A stretch of DNA of 62,000 bases from contig NW_019775575.1 in the NCBI RefSeq assembly GCF_001039355.2, positions 1 through 62,000 on the forward strand, in the 5' to 3' direction. The DNA comes from Lingula anatina. Its lineage: Eukaryota; Brachiopoda; Lingulata; Lingulida; Lingulidae. The notes under the pieces were generated by a model, which saw nothing but the letters and a program-made list of their open reading frames with translations, was not told the origin of the DNA and ran no database searches. Below, piece by piece: positions 36,231-48,200 of this stretch. The position numbers and the translations under genes were made by a program. Every line of letters starts with the position of its first letter. The first letter of the stretch is position 1.

Positions 36231-37860
36231 GAATTCTTCCACATTATCAGCATATATTCTGAGAGATATAGTATACTGGGCGGAGGTCAGTCGCTATCAG
36301 CTCTCTGAGATTCAGGGTTTCGTGACTCGCCGTCTGGCTACATTATAAAAACGGTCATGTGCGAGTTGCATTGATTTTGAGTTCATTTATGTTTATTATC
36401 CAATTATCATCATGGCTGTGATCTCGAACAGTAATTATTGACGCGGCGCATTAGTAATGCATACTAATTCAATCATCATCATCAGTGAAATTATTGTTAA
36501 AAAGAACCAAAAGAATTATCCATTGTATCATCACGCTAGAAAAGGCCACAATCGAATAACCTCCAATATTGGTAGTTTGTATTTCATTGTAATGAAAATT
36601 TAATTACTCTATAGACTATAAAATCTGTGGCTGTGTGATGTTTTTGTACAATAGCTGTTCCGTATTGATTTTAGGATGTAAGTCGTTACGGTAAATGTTT
36701 TTGCGATATATTTGCCTTCTGATTCATCCGTTTGGGTTTCAAGACCAATACTAAACTAGTGTTTTATGATAATCTTCCTGCAAGCATCTACATAATCGAC
36801 AGATAAGTGCCCATCATTATAGACTCGTATAAAAACCGAAGATCGAACCACACAGTCTTACAGATATGCCTGCTTGTGTTTTCCCTACGAAATGACAAGA
36901 TTTGCATCACACAAAGGGATGTTCTGGAAACTTATTGGAAATCCTGTCATTTCATCAATATGTCTTATTTGGAGCTTTAGAATAAGGTGCAGCTTCTAGT
37001 CGTGGAGAATTTGTCAGTATTTGATTTTTCCAACGGGTAATCGATGTCAAGCATATAGCATAACACGCAGCGTTCTCGGCATGACTTGAGAAGGTATGTT
37101 GGGGAACACCGAGAAAGCTGGTCTTCTCGGAGAGTTGGACTAATTATTTATCGACTTTCAGTTTCAGTGTCTTTGGAATGCATTTCATGTATTATATGTT
37201 GTTTGCGGATATTGCGAGACGCTGAATAACCGGTCGGCACAGGAAAATATCGACACAATCCATTATTTGATATAAAACTGGTAAGTTTTTTTTAGCATTA
37301 AATTAAATTATATGTCTGTACAGGGAACAGGTGACCAAACTCAATGTTATGAACTGTGACTTCCGTGAACTCTGCCGCAGGGTTATATGTCATTATTATC
37401 AAACCGTTATGGACACCACATTAGAGATTTCTCCTAAATTTGCCTTAATTTGTACATCAAATATTTGCGAAATTGATCCTGTTCCCTTTTCGCCATGCTG
37501 TGTTTTCATCTCAATAATGTGGTTATATAAAGTGTTTTGACAGAACGACTGTTTTAAAGATTTTGCATTTGACATGTCGGAATTCTGTATCTTTAAGAAC
37601 AGCAGGCGTGTCTTCACTGTGAGCCAAATATATTGTACTTGCATTAAAAATCATTTTCAGGAAACGAAGTATTAATTTATGGTCGTTTCCCTGTTGCATA
37701 TATTCTGGGCGCCTCCTCGCGGAAACATGGCCATCCTTACGACTTAAGGCGACCGGATTCCGTTCAGCCCAACATCCCGCGCGAGCAAATAATCTCTCCC
37801 AAAGAGACAAAAAGCATAATACTTTTCTTGGTGGCCGGACACATTGTGAATAATAAAACG
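36231..37860. repeat. Duplicated block 3, copy B
   Basis: Second copy of 34596-36229, continuing at 37861 into unique sequence. Most likely the overlapping end of the next contig. Confidence 0.94.
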
Positions 37861-38154
37861 GTGGACTAGACAGTACACAGTGTGTCTGTTAGAAAGCACA
37901 CTTGGGGAAAACGTGTATTGATTGGCAGCCCACCCTTTTGCTGGAGCAAGATCAATCGCCTGCCAAGTCTAAATAGGTAATAGTATTGATAAAATTAGGT
38001 TTGATGAAGAAGATGTCAAAAACAAAAACAGAGTTCTGCGCCACTTAAGTAATTATTGTCTGGCGCCAGCGACTTTCAGGTGAGTATTTTGGTCGTGTGA
38101 CAATGCTAAAAGCTGCGTTATTACTGCATCACTATTTCATCAGTAAATTGGCAC

Positions 38155-38186
38155 TTTTTTTTTTTTTTTTTTGGGGGGGGGGGGGG
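38155..38186. repeat. T18-G14 homopolymer junction
   Basis: Run of T followed by a run of G, like 23923-23946. Confidence 0.92.
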
Positions 38187-40371
38187 TTATTTCTGTTGTT
38201 CATATGCACTCACCGATTAAATCCGTCCGGTTATCTACTGCTAACTTGATATCGGTCCCTTCTTGTGAGGCACACAACTTTTCAATATAAATGTTATCAA
38301 ATTTAGAGGGACGCATTTAGAGTTTATCAAAATTCCTTTATCCCTCATATCGCCAATGGAATTCTTAAGACCATTTATATCCCTGACTGGTTCTCTGAAC
38401 GCGTCAAATGAAGGTCGTGCGCTTCATCAAGAAACAATGATAAAAATAACATGCCCCTCGGTCTCTTGGTATGCCATTTGATATCATGGTAACTTTTTGT
38501 GCATTATTTCATATCTGTAAAGGGGCATATAAACCAATGTTTGTGAAGGAGGACGCGATTGTACAAAATAATAACCACTCTGTTGATACACAGGTGTGCG
38601 TGCGTCACGAGAGCAGCCAAGAGTTTTTAAAATATTTTTTATGTACAGAGGAAAATGGAGGAAAAAAAATAGAAAATAAACAAACGTGGTCCATTATGAG
38701 CTGTGCTTCAGCGAAAAGTTAAGATTTTCGTAGTTTAATTTAAATACCTGAAGTCCGATGCTAATACATTAAACCCGTTTTGCAAAGCCTTGAATTTAAC
38801 TCATAGTTGCATAAGTGAACGTAACCTTCCTTGAAAATAGGATGTTTACGGTATTCCATACTTAAAGGGCATTTGCCGTCTTAACTTTTACACGGCGTCT
38901 TTGAAAACTGTCAGAGAACTTCTACCGTACACCTGTAGTCAAACATTGATTGGGATCGATATTCAACTGTGAAAATATTGTTTCGCAAACATGTGTTGTT
39001 ACATTTGAAAGACATCTTCACGCAGATTTGTTCTTTTATTCAAAACATTCAATTCCGTGAGTGCTTACTCATAAAGGAGTGCTGCAATAGAGAGCTTTCG
39101 TGCTACATATAAATAAATTCATTTGAGCTAAATGTTTTGGTCTCATTCAATGCCTTTAAATCGATAGAGCTCAGCGATTGATTAAAATGAATTAAAGGGG
39201 GGCTTAGCCTGGCGTTTCCTGCCCAGTTAAGCATAACATGCAACACGTTAAGCGAGTTGCGCTAACAGAATGGAGCTTGGGCTGAAAGATGGAGGACGGA
39301 ATTGTTCTCTGTAGAAGGTGAGTGTTCCTCTCAATTCGTGCTTATTTACCCACGTTTTCATGTCCCTAAACAAGATGATCGACAAAGGATTTTGTTGACT
39401 TCGTGTCTGGTCCAATATAGAATACTGGTTGACACTGAATACATATTACGGATTAGGTCGTAACAGGGTAAGTAAAGCGTGATTTTGACAGCCAATTGCT
39501 TCTTGGTTCGTCGGAAAGGTTGGTGTAGAGTATAGTATTAGTTTACCCGTTTTGAAATGCTCATATTTCTCACACAGGCTCATTTCAAGCCTTTTCTTCA
39601 TTTCTGTGTAATATACAAACGCACTTACTGTGTTATTTTAAACAGTGATACAGTCATATGAAGTCGTTCCTCTCGTTCATAATGTATTGTGTGCAGACAT
39701 CTCCAGCTTGCATCGATTTTTTCGCCATCCATAGGTTGGAGATATAATGAGGGTACATGTAAAGCTCAATGCAGTGCTTGCATAGCGTAGCAAGGAATGT
39801 TACACTGTTGAATTGAAGCTTAAACGTGATTAAACGAAAATGAAGCTTAGTATAGCATAAGGACATAGCTCCTTTTACACTTCACAATGAGAAATGAGAT
39901 TGTACCGAAAATACCCATGAAAGGTTTGAAATGAAAATGCCTCTGTTTGTTAGTTACTAGAGAAGGACTTGCCTTGCCTTTATATTAATGGCAACATGCT
40001 ATTAACCCCAGACGTGAAGTTGCATACAGTTGCAGAAAGCGTCATTGAGTCATGGGGTCAGTGGCTAGATACTGAACCGATTACAGATGCATATACGGCA
40101 CATTGTACATAGAGAAACGTATGAATTGGGCAGAAAAAAATTGACTCGGACGGGAATGTCTAAACTTGTGTCCATCGCAACCAGCAACCTGGGGTACACT
40201 GCTGTCTTTGACGTGGTCTTATTAAGTAAGTGGATACCCCAGTGGTGGTGGTCAGGAGATGTTCTGGACACGCTGTGAGTAAAACTAGATCTTCTCTGAT
40301 GTGAACTGACCATAAGTTAACGCCGTCGTGTTTTTTTATATCCCGAAGTCCATTTCATTTCTTTTTTATTG

Positions 40372-40373
<2 letters not shown>

Positions 40374-40434
<61 letters not shown>
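40374..40434. repeat. (TTA)n microsatellite, about 20 units
   Basis: Perfect trinucleotide run of about 60 bp. Confidence 0.96.
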
Positions 40435-40435
<1 letters not shown>

Positions 40436-42677
40436 CCGTATTGACTTGAATGGGGCACCATAAACCTGTGCTTCATCAAGTATAAAATACTATCCCGGCT
40501 CCCTTAGGGTATATTGGCGGCAAATGTCCCCAACGCTTTTAAACCGTAACTAACGTCCGCTGTTATGTGACGAAAATGATAATGAGGAAATGAGCCTCAT
40601 GTCAGATCATTTATCTAGTGTCATAATGAGTTAGGACACTCGTAGATAGTTGGATGAAATCCAGATTTGGCAGGTGATACGCCTAGAAATGACACGCTGG
40701 GGTATATCTTCACGAGTAGTGTTAATTAACTTTATTAGGTTTTAAGGGCGATTAAAACTTTTGTCAACCTGGCTCGGCGCCCTTAATGTTCGTAGTGGCG
40801 TTGAAAGCGCAAAAAGGTATGTCCGAAAACACGCGACACGCTCGTAAGGGATCTTACTTTTGTCTACTGGGAAGAATCAACAGTATCAATTGAGCAGTGA
40901 CAAGTCGTTATTTATGAAACTGCTAAATGACAACTTAATCTCCGAGTTTGACGTGCATCCGAAACTAGTTTACGAGTTTGAAGCGATTTTGTGTGGATTC
41001 AAGACGCTTGTGTTTGACTTAACTCTTAGATCTCTCCCTTGATTTGAGGCGTATCTAGCTCGACTAAGACGGTTGTCAGCGTCCCCGGGTTGAACATAAC
41101 CTAACAACCGGCCCTGAGGTGAGTGTATTGACGGAGTACAATTTGGGGCGGCAGAGATAGGTGTACGAACTGCCACTGTGAAGTAGGGACGATATCATCA
41201 GACTGTTTAACCCGTGTCAACAGATCTTGCCCGGATTAAATTTTCTACGTGACACTTGTGACTTATCTGTCAGTAGACATGGCCATATTGGAATTATACA
41301 CAATGTAACATCGCTCAGGATTAACCTGTAGACCCGGAATATTTAGGTGATCACATGGAGAGGATTCAAGAAAAAAGATTGTCCAGATAGGATACACTAT
41401 ATAGGATGAATTAGTCAGACTGTGCTACATGGTAAGGTTATATCCCGTAGATCGTATAAAAAGCAAGGAATCTACCAGGCGCTGTTTGAATAATGGTCGT
41501 AGGAGCAATATTCTCGTACGTAAGGTTGCTCATGATGAAGAGTGCTCCGGTAAAGATGCCAGTGTAACGAGATTTATGTTGTTCGTCGGAACCACTTTAA
41601 GCTACACGTTTGTAATAGTTCGCGTTTCAGAGATGAATTACGACTTTCTTGTTTGAGTTGAATTATAATTTATAAGATGTGGTTATTTGAAAGCGATTTT
41701 TACACAGTTTATGTTTAAATATATAATCAAATTTCACTACCAGGCCAAAGTGGCTTGAATATCTTTTTTTTTTTCAAAGTCGCACATCCTCAATTGGATG
41801 ACACTCAACGGACTTAAATGTCATTCTTTTCCTGTTGAACATGATCATTTTCTCTTCCCGCTCAGCACGGACAATACAAAAAGCGACTTTTAGCAACGCT
41901 AGCAGCAATTTTAGGATAATATCTCTCTCTTCACATGGCCTCCACGGTCTGAGTATTTACTATATACCCCACAATCATAAACACCCTTCAAATGACTGAC
42001 CAACCGCCTTGTCAGTGCCATCTCCTTTTACACGCGTATTTAATAATTTATCTTTTTTTTCATCACCAGTTGAAATTTTAAGAGAAAGTTGAGTACTACT
42101 ACCGTCTCCCATTATGACTTATCCAGCTTAAGTAGTTCAGCAATATTTTTTTGTACGGAATGGGTACTAGTATTAGTTTGATTCAAGGTAAAGGAATTAA
42201 TTTTCTATTTGACTAAAATATGCCCCCCCCCAACAACTTTGATCATCAGTATAGTTTTCCTCTTGTCCTTATATTTCAGTGTTTACGTTTATGCTTTTAA
42301 ATAACAAAATCATTTTGAATTCTTACACACGTAAGGACCTTTAATTGCCCGTGCACTTTAATTTTTCAATTTAGTGTGCAGGAAACTGGACCGACACCTG
42401 ATTAGAAAGGATGGGGTGCCGAATATCATGATTAACGGCCGCCCCAGGGCAGCAACCACACCCTTCATTGTTATATTCGGAATATATACTGACATTTACC
42501 GATTTGATTATAATAATTTGTGAGTTTTGTACGAGCAATATAGGACAAATATAGAACTTTTCTACCGATTGTGACAAATAAAAGTTGACTGTTGATGACC
42601 TCACCTCACCATCACCATCTATACTAAGTCAGTTCAACATATGTCATGATCCTTTCCCTTTTCTCTGCCTCTCTCTC

Positions 42678-42709
42678 ACACACACGCACACAGTGAAACA
42701 CACACACAG

Positions 42710-42751
<42 letters not shown>

Positions 42752-42766
42752 CACACACAGACACAT

Positions 42767-42833
<67 letters not shown>
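42678..42833. repeat. Compound (CA)n-(GA)n microsatellite
   Basis: Interrupted CA repeat up to 42799 followed by a perfect AG run to about 42833. An open frame across it is an artefact of the repeat. Confidence 0.96.
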
Positions 42834-42836
<3 letters not shown>

Positions 42837-44231
42837 GGGACTAGGGGCTACAAAGCACTAGTTTATAATTGGAGGCGTTGACGTGTTTGTCATTCCTCAC
42901 TACCAGTGCACTGTCATCTATCAGTGTGAAGTGGACCTTGCATTATGCACAGAGACGATAACAAATGACAAGACAGCGTAACCTGACAACTACACCCACT
43001 TAACGCCATGTTACATCGCATTACACGGCGACGACAAGCTTAGGGTATAGCATAATATAGTAGTAGGGCCAAGCGTGTGATTGGAAATTTGATTAAATTC
43101 CTATTAGCCGTGTCAGGTGCCATTTTCAGAGGACTCTATCCCCTGAGGAGGGCTGGTCTAAAATTTCTATATATATGTGTATTGAATAGAGATCTTTATA
43201 ATGGTAGGTACTGATAGCTCACGCAGGTCGATATTGGCTAGAACTGATGCATCTGATAGGTTAACAAATTTTCAGACATTTGCTTTACAAAATTAAAAAA
43301 AGAAGCAAAAGAAATCTCGAGAATACTGTCGTATTCGTCTGCAAATCCTATTAATAAATTGAAAAACACAATGAAATGTTCACTGGTGGCAGCTTGCCAA
43401 AGTGACAGAAAAAAAGCATAAGCATAAGGTTCAAAATCATATAGTCGCCAGGTGTAAGTATACAAATGTGTATCATTATCTCTATTATAACCACGGCGGC
43501 AATACGAAAAGCACAAATTGTACTGCTGAATCTGTACGAATCCTCTAATAATACATATTAAGGAATATATGGTTCCGCAAGATAAAGTTAACATCAGCTG
43601 AGATATACTTGACCGTAAAACTGAATGACAGAGGCGGATGTAAAATGTACTGTAAGTGCCTCGATTGCGGTCTGAAACATCGCCGCTAAAATTGTGCGCC
43701 ACAATATATTCTGAGACAGTAGTCAGCCGAGTACTGGAAATCTACTGGTTAGTTGTCCCAATAAGATTGTAGATCAGCTGTGAGTAATTCAAGTGTACAA
43801 AATAATTATCAGAACAACATTCGACGTTCTTATTTTTTTTTTCTAGGACCCATCTGGGTCCTGGTTTTCATGTGGCTAAGTTTTGACAACGATACTAGTA
43901 GTCAAAACGACAATCCCGCTTGTAGATACCGATTTTGTACGTTGCCACGTTAAAACTGTCACCTTTTATAATGCTTTCAACTTTGTTACTAAAAGGGTCA
44001 AATAGTTTGCTGTAGACATGTTAAATATTTAGCCACAGTTTGTTTTAATTGCGCTTATTTTAATTAATGCACACACTAAGTAAAGACAACGAATGTTAAT
44101 GCTAGTTTTACTTGTTTTATTACTCTACTACCGGACCCTTATTTATATTCCCAATCAGTCACCTGAAATTAATGACGTCATTTATCGCAAATGCCATTAA
44201 ATTTTTGAACAATTATTTTTCGCTTTTTCAG

Positions 44232-44594
44232 GATTCGTTGCTGCACTTTGACAAATAAAACCCCTCGGTCCACATGCAAAGAACTTTGGAGTTTCACAAA
44301 CAATTAGCGACTTTTATGCAAGCGAGACAAACAGCTGGTTGCTGCATTTGAAGTTATAACGGGGCCTTACTGTCGAAACATTTTTCAGTTTTTTAAGAGA
44401 CGCCGTGCTCAGTTAAGTATATTTAAACTGCTGGGAACAAGCACGTAGCAGTCTACATATCATGACGATATCGTGACCGCTTAACTGGCCTCATTGCGTC
44501 CCACTTAAAACGCGCGTGTGATAACCTTAGGAAACATGCTCTAATCAAACACCATGTATGTCAGCAAGCAATGAGACATAGGAAACCATAAGTC
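44232..44594 (+). promoter_or_regulatory. Probable 5' UTR exon segment of the GAS2-like gene
   Basis: A strong acceptor (CGCTTTTTCAG) ends at 44231, followed by DNA without an in-frame coding link to the ATG at 44595. This suggests the coding exon begins with 5' UTR spliced to an upstream non-coding exon. Inference from the splice signal only. Confidence 0.4.
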
Positions 44595-45212
44595 ATGGCT
44601 CACGAACGAAGTGGTTCCATGGAAATAGATTCCGATGAGATTGTAAAGTTAGAACCTCGCGCCTTCAGGCCCTTCAAAACCAAAGATGAGTATTTATATG
44701 CCATGAAAGAGGATTTGGCAGAGTGGTTTAAAACCCTCTACGAAGGTTTAGAAATTCTGGTGGATAATTTCTTCGAAGTTTTGGACACTGGTGTTCTTCT
44801 GTGTAAACATGCAAACAACGTGCAGCAGTACGCCAAGGAATACGAGAAACAGCACCCCGGATCTCCGAACTTTGCCAACGTGAAGTTTCCACGCGGGGAG
44901 GTCCAGTACCGAGAAAATGTGAAACCAAAGTCATTCCAAGCCCGTGATAATATCTCTAACTTCATCGCCTGGTGTCGGGGCCTGGGCATCATGGACGTAC
45001 TGCTGTTTGAGACGGACGATCTCGTACTGAGAAAAAACGAGAAGAGCGTGATACTGTGTCTCCTGGAGGTGGCTCGTAAGGGGGCAAAGTTTGGTATGCT
45101 GGCCCCCATCTTGGTCCAGATGGAGGAGGAGATAGAGATGGAGATAGCAGGTGAAGAGCCAGAACCCTTCAGGCAGATAATTTACAATGATCATATGTCA
45201 TTGGACGATATG
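44595..45212 (+). CDS. GAS2-like gene exon 1: N-terminus and CH domain
   Basis: ATG at 44595 opens [16 protein letters not shown], followed by a CH domain (about residues 30-165) with [43 protein letters not shown] and [20 protein letters not shown]. The last stretch and the following acidic segment [14 protein letters not shown] match the GAS2 family arrangement. The whole CH domain lies in one exon. The exon ends after M206 at ATG|GTGAGT (phase 0); reading on past the donor gives a short unrelated tail and a stop. Confidence 0.93.
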
Positions 45213-48200
45213 GTGAGTAGGAGTTGTACATTTTATATAACCCTTTGGTCAATAACTAAGTCATAGAGAGAAACAGAAATAGAGAGTTGGTCAGATAATT
45301 TAACCTCAGCCAAATATAGAATTGACAGCCATTGAAATATTACTCAACCGATAAAAAATGTTCATCAAAAACACTTCTTGGAATCATATAGCTTGGCATT
45401 CTTATCTTTTGATGGAAGTTGCTCTGTAATAAAAAGCAGGGAAAGGCAAAGCGCCTGATGCTTAAAATTCGATTTATTGGTATCAACATGGGTATAGCCG
45501 GAAAAATCGCAGAATAAATAACTAAATAAAATAAAACAGAATAAAAAACTAATACATGAGAACACGACTTAGATCAGGAGAAAGGACAGGTGTGAACCAC
45601 GATTCACAAACACCTGCTGACGGTCTCACACACACAAAGGGTCATGACAGGGAATTTGGTGCACGTATTAGGTAGTGACGGTGATGATGTTGGGAAGGGT
45701 GAGGGTGAGGATGAAGTCTAAAATACAAAGTGAATAAATATTGAACGCTGCCGTGGTAACAGAAGTTAATGTTGATTGCGTCCATGCGAACGTTGTTAAA
45801 AGTAATCACAGACAGCTGTGACGTTCATTGCGTGCAGCTGCTTTAAAAAAATGGTCGAAGGTCCTTTTCCTCCCCAGAGTCCGCATATGTGTGGGTCAAA
45901 AATACAAGTTATTCCAATCTGTGACAAGTACACACGTGAATGCCAGTGGACTTAGTTTAGGCGTCAACCCAGTTTGCAACATTAGCAAAACTGAAACAGT
46001 TTCAGGCGTTCACTGGCGCAATTAAGTGAGTTTATGTAAAGTAATTTGTCATTTCTCTAAATGGCTTGCCAATATGTGTGTATTTTGTAAGTGAAATCTT
46101 GTGGTTTACTAGGACCACAAAGTGACATGATATTAACTTTCCTTTTTACAAGTTCACTTCCTTGTTTCATGTTGCTGTTAATTGTTTACATCGTCATATC
46201 CATGTGAAACATGACAGCCTCAGAAGGATACAAACTTGCCATATTTATGAAAAGAAAGCTTCTTGGTAAACAGTTGTTGTCCTATCATTTTCTATCGGTA
46301 AACTTTGATAGTGTACCGCATTAACTTCTACGGCATAAAGACTTCTGCTCAAATATTGGGGCACTGATTAACGGTCAATAGCTGTGCGATATCAACTGCC
46401 ACTGGGCAAATACAGACTCAGAAAGGAAGCATTGTACCGCTAGAGGCCGTGTGTCAAGACGAGATAAGACCCCCTGAAAATATGATACTTTAAATTGGTG
46501 ACCCAATAATTACGTTTGCCAAATAAACAATACAGTAACAATATTCGAGTAGTTCTAGAGGCTGGTATTGTAACACGCCCATTAACTTAAACCTATAGGC
46601 TCAGATAAGTGAAAAGAAACGAAGATTACTTGATAAAGAGGTCTCATGTGGGATTGGCGAGATTCCCAGATTCTAAAATAAGCTCAAGCTTTTTATAGAT
46701 TTTATGGGCACATGCTGTATATAGATTTACAAAAGGGAATTGCACAGGTGCAACTTGCCGAATTGAATACCTTCACACAAAGATCCAAAATACCTTAATA
46801 TCAATAACACAAATGTGACGATAAATTTGATTTCATGTATATGATTTGATTTTAACTTAAGTAATAAATTTGTCGTTTTATTGGGTTAGGCTAAATAGGT
46901 CATATTAACTGTTTACATTTCTCAATATTAATTGAGTAATGTGTAAAAAATCAAGTAGTTATAGAATTTAAATTATGGAATCAAATAGTTAAAAACACAT
47001 TGACTTGTTCAAAATAGATCAAAAAACTTTTATTAATACAGTTTTTTTTTATTTTCTTTAAGGTGAGCGCTGCTCTTAGCGTCTGCTCCTGTCCGTCTCA
47101 ATTTCCTATGGTCCGTGTGTCTGAGGGAAAATACAGAGTAGGGAACTCAAAAACACTCATTTTTGTTAGGGTAAGTACAGCAACATTTAACGTTATGTTC
47201 TTGATATAGGTGCACTAAGGGAACAGCTTACTCTTTAAATTGGTGGCGACACGTGGAAGGGCTTAGTTCTAACCATGACATTGACAAGCGTGATACTATT
47301 TACACCGGTAGATAAAAAAACATGGTTTAATTGCCATACTCTTCGTTACTAAGTGATTCTGTCAATACAATACATGTAATTGGAATATTATTTTTTTCAA
47401 ACCATTTAATCCGATCCTTTACAAAAGGTTTGAAATGATCTGCTTCTTAGCCACGTCGGCTCAGTCTAAAACTTTCATCGGGTTTTGAGCTGCTTACATT
47501 GACGACGGTGTCAGGCAATAAACATTTCACGTAAACACAGAAATAAACACTGTACCGTGTTATCTGCTACATGTAGTTATACATGTAAACTGTTCTTCCA
47601 CAGATTCTCCGTAACCACGTCATGGTTCGTGTTGGCGGTGGCTGGGATACTCTACAGCACTACCTGGATAAGCATGACCCCTGCAGGTGCAAATCTCTAG
47701 GTAAGACATCATTCCGACTTGATAGATCGAGACAGGAACTAACACAGGCAGACACATCAGTTACTTTTAAAGATGGATATATATCTGTGTTGGTTTTGTC
47801 CGAAAAGCAACGATTTTACCATGCACAACATTTTTCATTTCATTCATTAAAGTAATGCTTATTTCTCACATTTTCCTGTTGTGTGCATTCCTGCCCACAG
47901 AATATGTTTAGTCAACTGCCTTAAAATTTGATATAAAGATATTTCACTGTGCATAGTTTAGCCATATTGCTATACAAATGTTATTTGTACTTTAGGCCAC
48001 CGCATACCGCCTCAGCCATTACCGCCCAAGCGTCGCAGCTCTTCGCCCGTTCCGGGGCCACAGCTTTCCGTGTATCAGCCTCGCCTCTCGAATGGCGGCC
48101 CGTCTGCCACANGTCTGTGTTGGTTTTGTCCGAAAAGCAAACGATTTTACCATGCACAACATTTTTCATTTCATTCATTAAAGTAATGCTTATTTCTCAC

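Larger units (their letters stand above)
37861..44231. other. Non-coding stretch upstream of the GAS2-like gene
   Basis: No protein exon is recognised. Several plus-strand donor-like sites could end untranslated first exons of the GAS2-like gene: after 38079 (TTTCAG|GTGAGT), after 39317 (TAGAAG|GTGAGT, preceded by an ATG at 39289) and after 41118 (CCTGAG|GTGAGT). Simple repeats lie at 38155-38186, 40374-40434 and 42678-42833. The longest open frame, 154 codons at 43238-43702 on the minus strand, resembles no known protein and is probably chance. Confidence 0.5.

Noticed and set aside
17606-37860. Real segmental tandem duplications
   Set aside because: Each junction coincides exactly with a lone n, which points to assembly joining rather than biology.
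42585-42881. 98-codon frame rich in Thr-His and Arg-Glu
   Set aside because: It is simply the (CA)n-(GA)n microsatellite read in frame.
43238-43702. 154-codon minus-strand open frame
   Set aside because: The longest frame in the gene-poor region, but of unbiased composition with many Cys/Tyr/Phe and no family resemblance or splice context; likely chance.
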